Assembly: GCA_902522775.1 (NCBI GenBank)
Contig: CABYWQ010000001.1
Span: 1 to 64,000 of the forward strand
Origin: Eutrophosalina sp902522775
GTDB lineage: Bacteria > Bacteroidota > Bacteroidia > Flavobacteriales > Flavobacteriaceae
Reading direction: 5' to 3'
Length of the DNA: 64,000 nucleotides
Every line of letters begins with the position of its first letter. Position 1 is the first letter of the stretch. A program made the translations under genes and the position numbers. The notes under the pieces were generated by a model that made no database searches, had not been told where the DNA came from, and worked only from the letters and a program-made list of their open reading frames with translations. Shown in pieces: positions 35,858-43,812 of the stretch.

Positions 35858-35865
35858 CAAATATA
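35858..35865 (-). promoter_or_regulatory. Possible promoter of the trp leader
   Basis: TATATTTG on the minus strand matches TAnnTTTG and lies only 4 bp before the leader ATG. With usual spacing transcription would begin at or next to the ATG, giving a leaderless leader-peptide message. A TTTG at 35891-35894 is 25 bp upstream, a little far for a -33 box. Confidence 0.45.
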
Positions 35866-35934
35866 AAAACTTTTTTTAAAAAATATGTACCAAAAAAAGT
35901 TTAAATACTTAATTTAACATATTGAAATTTTAAA

Positions 35935-36252
35935 ATGAATTTAAATACTAATGATTGGAAAAAAAGGAAAGAATTAGAATCTAACAAAATATGTTTAGAC
36001 GTAAGAACAATTGAAGAATTTAATCAAGGATATATACAAGGCTCCATAAATATAGATTTCTATAATTCTATTGATTTTATGAAATTTTTAGAAAAGTCTG
36101 AAAAAGACAATAATTACTATGTTTACTGCAGATCTGGTAAAAGAAGCCATGCTGCATGTGAAATAATGACAGAAATGGGTTTCAAGAATGTATATAATTT
36201 AAAGGGAGGTTTTATAGATTGGGTTAAAAATGGATACCAAGTAAATGAATAA
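35935..36252 (+). CDS. Rhodanese-like sulfurtransferase
   Basis: A 105-residue single rhodanese domain. LDVRTIEEFNQGYIQGSINID near 22-42 and the active-site loop YCRSGKRSHAA near 73-83, with Cys74 as the persulfide-forming residue, are clear. It probably transfers sulfur or acts in redox/thiol chemistry in the cytoplasm. It overlaps the next gene by 8 nt and diverges from the trp leader. Confidence 0.92.
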   Translation: MNLNTNDWKKRKELESNKICLDVRTIEEFNQGYIQGSINIDFYNSIDFMKFLEKSEKDNNYYVYCRSGKRSHAACEIMTEMGFKNVYNLKGGFIDWVKNGYQVNE

Positions 36253-36463
36253 GCTTAGATATAGTTTAGAAAAATATGGATTTAGAGTTTGTTCAAGGGT
36301 TGCTGACTTTCTAGGAATTAAGTCTAAACATGTGAGACTAGCTTTTATCTACAGTAGTTTTTTTGGATTAGGAATTGGTTTTTTTATTTATCTAGTCCTA
36401 GCTTTTTGGATGAGACTTAAAGATATAGTATATTCGAAGAGATCATCAGTATTTGACCTGTAA
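36245..36463 (+). CDS. PspC-domain membrane protein
   Basis: A 72-residue protein matching the PspC fold: an N-terminal amphipathic part with GFRVCSRVADFLGIKSKHVRLAFIYSSF read in parts, then one transmembrane helix (about 37-57). In enterobacteria PspC senses envelope stress, but small stand-alone PspC proteins of Bacteroidota are uncharacterised. It overlaps the rhodanese gene by 8 nt. Confidence 0.85.
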   Translation: MNKLRYSLEKYGFRVCSRVADFLGIKSKHVRLAFIYSSFFGLGIGFFIYLVLAFWMRLKDIVYSKRSSVFDL

Positions 36464-36485
36464 AAATTTTATCTAATATCAATTT

Positions 36486-38009
36486 ATGAAGAAAACAATG
36501 CTATTAATTTTTTTTAGTCTTTTTACACTGCCAATATTTGCTCAAGAAAAGGGTATAGATCAAAGGATTGATGAAGCATTTCAGCCAATTTCAGAATTTT
36601 TTAGTAAAGGTGTTTTTTTTTTAATTGGCGATAACCCATTTGTTATTTATTTGCTAGTAGGTAGTGCTATTTTTTTTACAGTATATTTCGTTTTTCCAAA
36701 TATTAGGTATTTTCTAACATCTGTTAACGTAGTAAGAGGAAAGTATGATGAAATAGAAAAAGATGGAGATGATTCTAAAAATGGTGAAGTTTCTCATTTC
36801 CAAGCTTTAACAACAGCAGTTTCAGGGACAGTAGGAAATGGAAATATAGCTGGAGTTGCCCTGGCTATTGCACTTGGAGGTCCAGGCGCAACTTTTTGGA
36901 TGATTATATGTGGATTAATGGGAATGTCTTTAAAATTTGTAGAATGTACACTAGGCGTTTATTATCGAGATGTTGATGAAAATGGAGTTGTTTATGGTGG
37001 CCCTATGTATTATTTAAGTAAAGGTTTAAAAGAAAAAGGTTTTAAAAACCTAGGAAAAATAACTGCCGTTTTATTTGCTATTTTTTGTATCGGTGGCTCG
37101 TTTGGTGGAGGAAATGCAGCTCAAGCAAATCAAGCTGCTATTGTACTTAAAGATTTGTTAGGAATGGAATCAACATTTTCAGGAGCTATAATTGGTTTTC
37201 TTTTAGCAGTAATTGTTGGGATTATAATTATCGGTGGAATTAAAAGAATAGCATATGTAACTGAAAAAATTGTTCCATTTATGGCTTTTTTATACATTAT
37301 AGCTTGCCTATATATTTTAGCAGTTAATTTCAGTTTTTTAGATGATGCATTTGCACTTATATTTCAGGAAGCATTTAATCCAACAGCAATCGGTGTTGGT
37401 GGATTTATCGGTGTTTTGATGATTGGATTTAAAAGAGCTGCATTTTCAAATGAGGCAGGTGTTGGTTCTGCATCAATTGCTCACTCTGCAGTAAAAACAA
37501 AATATGCAGCATCTGAGGGGCTTGTAGCATTACTTGAACCGTTTATTGATACAGTTGTAATATGCACATTAACAGCACTTGTTATAATTACATTTAACTC
37601 AGCAGGAATATTCAACTATGGCGGAGAAGGTGGAGTTATGATTGATGGAGTTATGTATGAAGGTGCAGGGATTACTTCTAAAGCATTTGCTGAATATATA
37701 CCATTTTCAGAAATTTTTTTAACAGTAGCTGTAGTTTTATTTGCAGTTTCAACTATGATATCTTGGTCCTACTATGGACTACAGTCCTGGAAATACTTAT
37801 TTGGAAGGAGCTATAAGTCTGATTTGACCTACAAATTATTATTTCTATCTTTTGTTATAATAGGTTCAGCAGCAAGTATGAATTCAATCTGGGCTTTTTC
37901 TGATGCAATGATTTTTGCAATGGTATTTCCAAATATGATTGGATTATATTTATTATTTCCAGTTGTTAAAAATCAATTAAATAAATATTTAAACGCTATT
38001 AAAAAATAA
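36486..38009 (+). CDS. Alanine/glycine:cation symporter (AGCS family)
   Basis: A 507-residue membrane protein. The N-terminus is a signal-peptide-like segment (1-19), followed by about ten helices. The family signatures TAVSGTVGNGNIAGVALAIALGGPGA near 103-128 (read in parts) and FKRAAFSNEAGVGSASIAHSAVKT near 314-337 are intact; these form the sodium and amino-acid sites. It likely imports alanine or glycine with Na+. The extra N-terminal periplasmic-side segment before the first core helix is typical for Bacteroidota members. Confidence 0.93.
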   Translation: MKKTMLLIFFSLFTLPIFAQEKGIDQRIDEAFQPISEFFSKGVFFLIGDNPFVIYLLVGSAIFFTVYFVFPNIRYFLTSVNVVRGKYDEIEKDGDDSKNGEVSHFQALTTAVSGTVGNGNIAGVALAIALGGPGATFWMIICGLMGMSLKFVECTLGVYYRDVDENGVVYGGPMYYLSKGLKEKGFKNLGKITAVLFAIFCIGGSFGGGNAAQANQAAIVLKDLLGMESTFSGAIIGFLLAVIVGIIIIGGIKRIAYVTEKIVPFMAFLYIIACLYILAVNFSFLDDAFALIFQEAFNPTAIGVGGFIGVLMIGFKRAAFSNEAGVGSASIAHSAVKTKYAASEGLVALLEPFIDTVVICTLTALVIITFNSAGIFNYGGEGGVMIDGVMYEGAGITSKAFAEYIPFSEIFLTVAVVLFAVSTMISWSYYGLQSWKYLFGRSYKSDLTYKLLFLSFVIIGSAASMNSIWAFSDAMIFAMVFPNMIGLYLLFPVVKNQLNKYLNAIKK

Positions 38010-38032
38010 ACATTTGGCATTTTTTTTGTTTT

Positions 38033-39208
38033 ATGAGAAATATGAAAATTAATTCACCCAATGTAAGTCATGCTTACAATAAAGATTCGTTAAAATTAAT
38101 TAAGGATAGTGCAAAAGATTTTGCGCTTCAGTATATAAAACCATATGTTATGGATTGGGATGAAAGTCAACATTTCCCCAAAGAAGTACTTATTAAGTCA
38201 GGAGAGTATGGATTTATGGGTATGCTTGTTCCAGAGTCCTATGGAGGATCTGGGCTTGGGTATCATGAATATGTAGCATCAATTGTTGAAATTTCTAAGA
38301 TAGATCCTTCAATTGGTCTTTCAATTGCAGCTCACAATTCATTGTGTACTAATCATATTTTGAAATTTGGTGATGAATCTCAGAAAAATAAATGGTTACC
38401 TGGTCTTGCTACAGGTAGATACATTGGCGCATGGGGATTAACTGAACCAAATACTGGATCAGACGCAAGCAAAATGTCTTCAACAGCCGTCAGAAAAGGG
38501 AATAAATGGGTTCTAAATGGAACAAAAAATTTTATAACTCACGGTAAGTCAGGTGATATTTCAGTTGTAGTTTTCCGAACTGGTCCTGTGGGAGAAAAAA
38601 ATAATTCAACCGCATTCGTTATTGAAAAAGGTATTAGAGGATTGCAGTCAGGTAAAAAAGAAAATAAGCTTGGTATGAGGGCTTCTGAAACCGCAGAAAT
38701 GATTTTTCAGGATTGTATAATTGATGATTCAAACAGACTTGGAGAAGTAGGGGAGGGCTTTAAACAATCTATGGAAATTCTTGATGGTGGTAGAATTTCT
38801 ATTGCGGCTTTATCTTTAGGTATCGCAAAAGGTGCTTATGAAGCCTCTATAAAATATTCCAATGAAAGAATTCAATTTGGAAAGCCAATTAGCTCTTTTC
38901 AAGCAATTTCATTCAAACTAGCTGATATGGCAACTGAGATTGAAGCTGCTGAGTTATTAATTAAAAATGCGTCTGATAAAATTAATAATTCTGAATCCGT
39001 TACTTTAGAAAGTGCAATGTGTAAGCTTTTTGCCTCAGAATTGTGTGTGAAAGTCTCAAATGACGCAGTTCAGATTTTTGGAGGTTATGGATATATTAAA
39101 GATTTTCCTGTTGAAAAATATTTAAGAGATTCAAAGCTCTGTACTATTGGTGAGGGAACTAGTGAAATTCAGAAACTTGTTATTTCGAGAAAAATTTTAT
39201 CTAAATAA
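38033..39208 (+). CDS. Acyl-CoA dehydrogenase
   Basis: A 391-residue flavoenzyme of the ACAD family. Visible: GWxG-like MLVPESYGGSGLGYHEY near 64-80, WGLTEPNTGSDAS near 133-145, FITHGKSGD near 164, and the C-terminal GYGYIKDFPVEKYLRDSK ... TIGEGTSEIQ block with the usual Glu base near 370. It oxidises acyl-CoA to trans-2-enoyl-CoA with FAD. Chain-length preference cannot be read. A second ATG three codons in (MKINSPN) is an alternative start. Confidence 0.94.
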   Translation: MRNMKINSPNVSHAYNKDSLKLIKDSAKDFALQYIKPYVMDWDESQHFPKEVLIKSGEYGFMGMLVPESYGGSGLGYHEYVASIVEISKIDPSIGLSIAAHNSLCTNHILKFGDESQKNKWLPGLATGRYIGAWGLTEPNTGSDASKMSSTAVRKGNKWVLNGTKNFITHGKSGDISVVVFRTGPVGEKNNSTAFVIEKGIRGLQSGKKENKLGMRASETAEMIFQDCIIDDSNRLGEVGEGFKQSMEILDGGRISIAALSLGIAKGAYEASIKYSNERIQFGKPISSFQAISFKLADMATEIEAAELLIKNASDKINNSESVTLESAMCKLFASELCVKVSNDAVQIFGGYGYIKDFPVEKYLRDSKLCTIGEGTSEIQKLVISRKILSK

Positions 39209-39230
39209 GTTTTTTTTTCAATTTTATTTA

Positions 39231-39238
39231 TAGATTTG
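39231..39238 (+). promoter_or_regulatory. Probable promoter of rpsU
   Basis: TAGATTTG matches TAnnTTTG, with a T-run about 18-20 bp upstream, 20 bp before the rpsU start. Confidence 0.55.
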
Positions 39239-39258
39239 CCACGCAAAAAAAATGTTAT

Positions 39259-39453
39259 ATGCTAATTATTCCTATTAAAGAAGGAGAAAGTATTGATAAG
39301 GCTCTAAAAAGATTTAAGAGAAAGTTTGATAAAACTGGAGCTTTGAAATCATTAAGAGAAAGACAAGCTTTTACAAAACCATCTGTAAAAAACAGAAATA
39401 AGTTTATTAAGGCTGCCCACATTCAAAAACTCAGAGATAGAGCAAACCAATAA
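39259..39453 (+). CDS. rpsU: 30S ribosomal protein S21
   Basis: A 64-residue protein matching bS21: MLIIPIKEGESIDKALKRFKRKFDKTG in parts, then LRERQAFTKPSVKN. It is highly basic, and in Bacteroidota S21 takes part in hiding the 16S anti-Shine-Dalgarno end, which fits the near absence of SD sequences in this window. It precedes the Xer-type recombinase gene by 30 bp, a conserved order in Flavobacteria. Confidence 0.95.
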   Translation: MLIIPIKEGESIDKALKRFKRKFDKTGALKSLRERQAFTKPSVKNRNKFIKAAHIQKLRDRANQ

Positions 39454-39483
39454 AAAAATTAATTTTGTTTAGATTATATCTTC

Positions 39484-40350
39484 ATGAGTCTAAATGATTT
39501 TAAAAATTTTATTGAGCTAGAAAAAAAGTATTCAAAACATACTGTTAACTCTTACATTTTAGATCTTAAAGAATTTAATTTTTTTCTCAAAAAAAATGGC
39601 TCTATATTAAAAGAAAATTTAAATTATTCGTTTGTAAGAAAATGGATTGTTGAACTTTCTGAAAAAGGATTATCTAAAAGGACTATTAATAGAAAAACAT
39701 CCTCATTAAAGTCATATTTTAATTTCTTAATTTCAATTAATAAGATAGATTCCTCACCACTAAAAAACCATAAAAATTTAAAAATTGAACCCAAAATTGT
39801 AGTTCCATTTAATCAAAAAGAATTAAAAAAAGTTTTTGAGATTTTTGAAAATAAAAATCACTACAGTACAAGAGACTCTTTAATTATAGATACTTTATAT
39901 TCAACTGGCATTAGAAGAGATGAGTTAATAAACCTAAAAACTAAAGATATATATTTTGATAAGAGCTTATTAAAAGTGAAAGGTAAGAGAAATAAAGAGA
40001 GATTAGTACCAGTTTTACCAAGTTTACTTAAAAGAATGAAAATTTTTATAAACGATAACCCAACGAACACTTATTTTTTTGAATCTAAAAAAAGAAAAAA
40101 GATTAGTCCCTCAACTATTTACAGGGTTGTTACAAAATATTTTAGGTTAGTTTCAACAAAAAATAAAATTAGCCCTCATGTCATTAGGCACTCATTTGCA
40201 ACACATATGGTTAATAATGGAGCTGATATCAATTCAGTAAAAGAAATTCTTGGTCATTCATCCCTTTCATCAACCCAAATATATACCAAAATTAAAATCC
40301 CTAAAATGCTCAATGACTATATGTCTAATCATCCGAGGGAAAAGAGTTAA
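39484..40350 (+). CDS. Tyrosine recombinase of the XerC/XerD type
   Basis: A 288-residue protein with an N-terminal core-binding domain (1-90) and the catalytic domain: Arg in STGIRRDELINL near 142-150, HVIRHSFAT near 233-241 with His-x-x-Arg, LGHSSLSSTQIYTKI near 256-270 with the final Tyr nucleophile. Size and motifs are those of the chromosomal Xer recombinases that resolve dimers at dif. It is a chromosomal gene beside rpsU and is not part of the element that begins 350 bp later. No dif site was identified nearby. Confidence 0.9.
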   Translation: MSLNDFKNFIELEKKYSKHTVNSYILDLKEFNFFLKKNGSILKENLNYSFVRKWIVELSEKGLSKRTINRKTSSLKSYFNFLISINKIDSSPLKNHKNLKIEPKIVVPFNQKELKKVFEIFENKNHYSTRDSLIIDTLYSTGIRRDELINLKTKDIYFDKSLLKVKGKRNKERLVPVLPSLLKRMKIFINDNPTNTYFFESKKRKKISPSTIYRVVTKYFRLVSTKNKISPHVIRHSFATHMVNNGADINSVKEILGHSSLSSTQIYTKIKIPKMLNDYMSNHPREKS

Positions 40351-40390
40351 AATAAAATCCATAATTTTTTTTTAGAAAAAAATAAATAAA

Positions 40391-40398
40391 TACATTTG
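40391..40398 (+). promoter_or_regulatory. Promoter of the tRNA cluster
   Basis: TACATTTG matches TAnnTTTG; a TTTT run ends 19 bp upstream (40368-40371), and the first tRNA begins 15 bp downstream. Confidence 0.65.
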
Positions 40399-40412
40399 CG
40401 ATCGCTGAAATC

Positions 40413-40486
40413 GCCGATGTAGCTCAGCTGGCTAGAGCAGCTGATTTGTAATCAGCAGGTCGTGGGTTCGAGTCCCTCCATCGGCT
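40413..40486 (+). tRNA. tRNA-Thr (TGT)
   Basis: A 74-nt cloverleaf: acceptor GCCGATG/CATCGGC, D-arm AGCTCAG, anticodon stem GCTGA/TCAGC with loop TTTGTAA (anticodon TGT), and T-arm GGTTCGAGTCC. CCA is not encoded. First of four clustered tRNAs. Confidence 0.97.
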
Positions 40487-40494
40487 CAGATTTT

Positions 40495-40576
40495 GGGGAG
40501 ATACTCAAGCGGCCAACGAGGACAGACTGTAAATCTGTTGGTTTTACCTTCGCAGGTTCGAATCCTGCTCTCCCCA
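40495..40576 (+). tRNA. tRNA-Tyr (GTA)
   Basis: An 82-nt class II tRNA with long variable arm: acceptor GGGGAGA/TCTCCCC, anticodon loop CTGTAAA (GTA), and T-arm GGTTCGAATCC. CCA is not encoded. Confidence 0.97.
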
Positions 40577-40589
40577 CAAAACTACCAGC

Positions 40590-40662
40590 GCGGGAGTAGC
40601 TCAGTTGGTAGAGCGTCAGCCTTCCAAGCTGAATGTCGCCGGTTCGAACCCGGTCTCCCGCT
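40590..40662 (+). tRNA. tRNA-Gly (TCC)
   Basis: A 73-nt cloverleaf: acceptor GCGGGAG/CTCCCGC, anticodon stem TCAGC/GCTGA with loop CTTCCAA (TCC), and T-arm GGTTCGAACCC. Confidence 0.97.
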
Positions 40663-40672
40663 CAACTTATAA

Positions 40673-40744
40673 GCCGATGTAGCTCAGGGGTAGAGCGTTT
40701 CCTTGGTAAGGAAAAGGTCCCGAGTTCAACTCTCGGCATTGGCT
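40673..40744 (+). tRNA. tRNA-Thr (GGT), integration target of the mobile element
   Basis: A 72-nt cloverleaf: acceptor GCCGATG/CATTGGC (one G-T pair), anticodon stem TTTCC/GGAAA with loop TTGGTAA (GGT), and T-arm AGTTCAACTCT. Its 3' part from 40700 on is duplicated exactly at 47425, so an element has inserted here and restored the complete gene at the left end. Confidence 0.97.
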
Positions 40745-40747
40745 CAA
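40700..40747 (+). repeat. attL: 48-bp direct repeat within tRNA-Thr(GGT)
   Basis: Runs from the anticodon stem through the T-arm and acceptor to 3 bp past the tRNA. All 48 bases are identical to 47425-47472. The crossover must lie inside this block. Confidence 0.95.
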
Positions 40748-40759
40748 CAGATATAAATT

Positions 40760-40784
40760 AGGGTTTTTTTGACCCTTTTTTTTT
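40760..40784 (+). terminator. Terminator for the tRNA cluster supplied by the element
   Basis: AGGGT, loop TTTTTTG, ACCCT followed by eight T, 15 bp after the tRNA. It lies inside the element, so the inserted DNA provides the end of the host tRNA transcript and shields the element from it. Confidence 0.65.
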
Positions 40785-40800
40785 ACTCTTATTTTTAATA

Positions 40801-40826
40801 TTGGGATGTTTTAAGGATGTTTTAAG
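40801..40826 (+). repeat. Left 26-bp terminal repeat (candidate integrase arm site)
   Basis: Contains two tandem copies of the 11-mer GGATGTTTTAA. All 26 bases recur in the same orientation at 47309-47334, 54 bp and 90 bp from attL and attR respectively. Arm-type sites near both att ends are typical of tyrosine recombinase systems. Confidence 0.75.
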
Positions 40827-40875
40827 GATTTTAAGTATTTTTTTTAATTATTTCTAGTCCTAAAACCTTTTCCTT

Positions 40876-41154
40876 TTACTTAAAACTTATTCCGTTCAAT
40901 AATTCTTTAAAGTCAATACTAAACTCTTCATGATTTTCTATTGGAGTATCAGATAACTTAGCTTCAGGTACTAGATACTTAGCTAGTTTAATCCTTATTT
41001 CCATTCTTTCATGAGCATTCATATTATGCCAATCATTAGTGAATTGTTCTCTGTTAAAAACTACATCACTTAATAATGATTTAGTTTCTGCTGTTGTTTT
41101 ATTAGAAGATCCTTTTGGCCTTCCAAGACTGTGGTTGTTTCCTATTTTAAACAT
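40876..41154 (-). CDS. Small GRPKGS-motif protein of the mobile element
   Basis: A 92-residue charged protein. Residues 10-20 (LGRPKGSSNKT) form an AT-hook-like basic motif of a kind found at the start of small phage or plasmid proteins, followed by predicted helices (ETKSLLSDVV, ERMEIRIKLAKYL). It may bind DNA, for instance as a regulator or packaging/partition accessory, but I do not recognise a named family. Two palindromic boxes lie directly upstream (41174-41226), so it may be autoregulated. Confidence 0.6.
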   Translation of the reverse strand: MFKIGNNHSLGRPKGSSNKTTAETKSLLSDVVFNREQFTNDWHNMNAHERMEIRIKLAKYLVPEAKLSDTPIENHEEFSIDFKELLNGISFK

Positions 41155-41173
41155 AGTTATTTATTGTTATTAT

Positions 41174-41226
41174 AACATATGTTAATCATATCTTATCACA
41201 TGAAAAACATATGTTGATTATATCTT
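41174..41226. promoter_or_regulatory. Twin palindromic boxes (candidate operator)
   Basis: Two 21-bp direct repeats (41174-41194 and 41206-41226) agree at 19 positions, each starting with the perfect palindrome AACATATGTT. Their centres are 32 bp apart, about three helical turns. The nearer box is 20 bp upstream of the GRPKGS gene start, a fitting place for a repressor. Confidence 0.6.
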
Positions 41227-41275
41227 TTTTTCTCTATTGATAGAGCTTTCCACCTGTCAATAAGTTCTTTGCTAT

Positions 41276-41629
41276 TTAATCAAGAAATTCCCAAGAGTAG
41301 GACTCGCCATCATATATGACTTCAACTGTGTAAGTAGATTCAATATTAAAACTCTTTTTTTCTTGTTCACTCATATCGCTACCAAACACATCAGTAAAAG
41401 GATTTTCTATAATCACATCTGCAATACCCTTATATTCGTTACCTCCTTTGTGTATAAGTGAAAAATCAAGAAGTTTAGCTTTTCCTATATCACTATTTTC
41501 TGCAAAATGTTCAATTATATCTCGTTCAATCTCCTGTGCTAATTCATCAGTAGATAATCTTTTCTCACAAGAAAAGACAAGTGGAATAAATAGTAATAGT
41601 AGAAGGAGTTTTGTGGGGTATGATTTGAA
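41276..41629 (-). pseudogene. Lipoprotein-like reading frame without a start codon
   Basis: An open frame of 117 codons reads FKSYPTKLLLLLLFIPLVFSC, a full lipoprotein signal ending in a lipobox Cys, then a 95-residue charged soluble part to a TAA at 41276. A stop lies two codons before the first Phe, and no ATG, GTG or TTG precedes the lipobox in this frame. The gene is therefore either broken at its 5' end or uses a rare start. A GGGAGG sequence lies 15 bp before the Phe codon, unusual in this SD-poor genome. The soluble part is not a family I recognise. It is divergent from the receptor gene, 95 bp away. Confidence 0.55.
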
Positions 41630-41724
41630 GGGGTATTAATTAACCTCCCGCAATTAATCAAATTTACAATACAACTTTGTTTATCTATGAAAAAAACATG
41701 ATTTTTGTAATTCATAATACTTTA

Positions 41725-43812
41725 ATGCGCAACCTTATCTTTTTTTTTGTGGCCACCAGCGTTTTTTCTCAAATCAATCCTGAAATAACCTACTCCCAAA
41801 AAGACTCTATTGTGAATCTTGAAGATATTGTTGTAACAGCCACAAAAACCCCCAAAAGAAAGACCAACTCTCCAATTATTATTAATATCATTAACAGCCA
41901 ATCCATCCGTAATGTTCAGGCGTGTAATCTTTCTGAAAGCCTTTCATTTCAAACAGGTTTACGGGTTGAAACAGACTGTCAAACTTGTAACTACACCCAA
42001 TTGAGAATCAATGGGATGAGTGGAGGATTTTCTCAAATTCTTATTAACGGAAGACCAACTTTCAGTCCACTAATGGGATTGTATGCATTGGAACAATTTC
42101 CCTCCAACATGATTGAAAAAATTGAAATCATGAAAGGAGGAGGGTCTACACTATACGGATCGAGTGCTATAGGAGGGACAGTGAACATCATTACCAAAAT
42201 CCCCAAGGAAAATAGTTCACAAATAGAATTTAACACCCATTCGATTGATCGGCAATCCAATGACTACTCTGTTGTTGGAAATTCAAGTATTGTTTCTGAG
42301 TCTAAAAAAACAGGAGTGTCCTTGTTTGTAAACAAAAGGGAACGTGAAGCCTATGACAACAACGACGATCGTTTCTCTGAACTCCCCTATTTAAACAATA
42401 TTTCCTTTGGTGCTAATATGTATTATATGCATAAAGAAAATCAAAAACTGGATCTCAATTTTAGTTCCATCTACGAGTATAGATATGGTGGTGAAATAAC
42501 AGACCAAAACCCTGCACACCTTGCAGATCAATCAGAAGAAAGAATGCACAACATTTTCTCGGGTGGTATTGATTATCAAATCAATTTCAATAATTACGAT
42601 TCCTCCCTGATTACGTATGTGGCCTATCAAAATACAGATCGAGAGCACTATACAGGAATTAAACCCGATGATGATGATGCTATTGAAATGGATGCGTTCT
42701 TAAAGAATCCTCCATACGGGGATTCCTATGTCGAAACCATCAACACAGGCTTCCAGCTAAACCATATGATAAGTCCATTCTTTTCTGGAGATAATGTGCT
42801 AACATTGGGAGTTGATTATTTACATGAAGGTGTTTTCGATGAGATACCATCCTACAACTATTTGGTAGATCAAGTTTCAAAGGATCTAGGTGTTTTTTTT
42901 CAAAGCGATTGGGAAATCAATCAAAAGCTAAGTTTACTCACTGGTTTGAGGGGAGATTTTCACAATTATGTTGAAAAAACAATCTATAGCCCTAGAGCCT
43001 CATTGCTCTACAAGGCAAATGATGATGTACAGTTTAGGATTGGATATGGAACAGGTTTTAGAGCCCCCCAAGCATTAGACACTGATCTTCACATCGCTTT
43101 TGCAGGAGGAGGAATTTCAAGAGTGATCTTGTCACCCGAGTTGAAAGAAGAAAAATCTGAAAGTTTTAATCTTTCGGTCAACTATGATAAAGCTAAAGAA
43201 AATTGGATCGCTGGCTTTACGGTGGACTTATTTTACAACCAACTGCAGAATGCTTTCATACTTCATCCCGTTGGGGAAGACGAGTTTGGGGAGGTTTTTG
43301 AAAAACAAAATGGGCAAGGTGCCTTGATTAAGGGAATAAACTTTGAAGTAAGGGCTAATTTTAATAGAGTAATTCAACTAGAAGGTGGTTATACGATTCA
43401 GTCGAGTATGTTTGACAATCCTGTTGAATATATTAAGGGAATTTCTGGTATAAAAGAATTTATAAGAACACCTGATAATTATGGTTACTCTGTCCTGACT
43501 TACACCAAAAACAACATATCAAGCACCCTAAACTATGTGTACACAGGAAGTATGAAAGTTCCCCACTTCGCTGGCGCACTCAATCAACTCGTTGATGAAA
43601 TTGTCACTACGGATTCATTTTCTGAACTTAGTCTTAAATTTAACTATACCATCCCCACTGACATTATTTCCTTGGACTTATATACTGGGATTAAAAATAT
43701 TTTTAACCAATATCAAAGTGATTTTGATATCGGTAAAAGTAGAGATAGCAATTATATCTACGGACCTGCTCAGCCCAGAACTACCTATTTTGGGGTTAGG
43801 TTAAATTATTAA
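41725..43812 (+). CDS. TonB-dependent outer-membrane receptor (element cargo)
   Basis: About 695 residues from the ATG at 41725, chosen because MRNLIFFFVATSVFSQ is a signal peptide; an upstream ATG at 41677 would place 16 residues before it. Then come a TonB-box-like VVTATKTPKR, a plug domain with a CQTC motif and RINGMSGGFSQILINGRP, and a beta-barrel ending in the aromatic RTTYFGVRLNY. The plug (GGGSTLYGSSAIGGTVNIITK) is of the BtuB/siderophore-receptor type, not SusC, so the substrate is probably a metal chelate or cofactor; it cannot be fixed by eye. The coding sequence has more G/C and more CCC/GCC codons than neighbours, which suggests recent transfer. Confidence 0.9.
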   Translation: MRNLIFFFVATSVFSQINPEITYSQKDSIVNLEDIVVTATKTPKRKTNSPIIINIINSQSIRNVQACNLSESLSFQTGLRVETDCQTCNYTQLRINGMSGGFSQILINGRPTFSPLMGLYALEQFPSNMIEKIEIMKGGGSTLYGSSAIGGTVNIITKIPKENSSQIEFNTHSIDRQSNDYSVVGNSSIVSESKKTGVSLFVNKREREAYDNNDDRFSELPYLNNISFGANMYYMHKENQKLDLNFSSIYEYRYGGEITDQNPAHLADQSEERMHNIFSGGIDYQINFNNYDSSLITYVAYQNTDREHYTGIKPDDDDAIEMDAFLKNPPYGDSYVETINTGFQLNHMISPFFSGDNVLTLGVDYLHEGVFDEIPSYNYLVDQVSKDLGVFFQSDWEINQKLSLLTGLRGDFHNYVEKTIYSPRASLLYKANDDVQFRIGYGTGFRAPQALDTDLHIAFAGGGISRVILSPELKEEKSESFNLSVNYDKAKENWIAGFTVDLFYNQLQNAFILHPVGEDEFGEVFEKQNGQGALIKGINFEVRANFNRVIQLEGGYTIQSSMFDNPVEYIKGISGIKEFIRTPDNYGYSVLTYTKNNISSTLNYVYTGSMKVPHFAGALNQLVDEIVTTDSFSELSLKFNYTIPTDIISLDLYTGIKNIFNQYQSDFDIGKSRDSNYIYGPAQPRTTYFGVRLNY

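Noticed and set aside
39484..40350. Xer-type recombinase as the element's integrase
   Set aside because: It is outside the 48-bp repeats, next to rpsU as in other Flavobacteria, and has normal Xer length and motifs; the 612-residue enzyme is the element integrase.
41174..41226. CRISPR-like spaced repeats
   Set aside because: Only two copies, each with a palindromic half, and no spacer series or cas genes; an operator is more likely. No CRISPR array was seen anywhere in the window.
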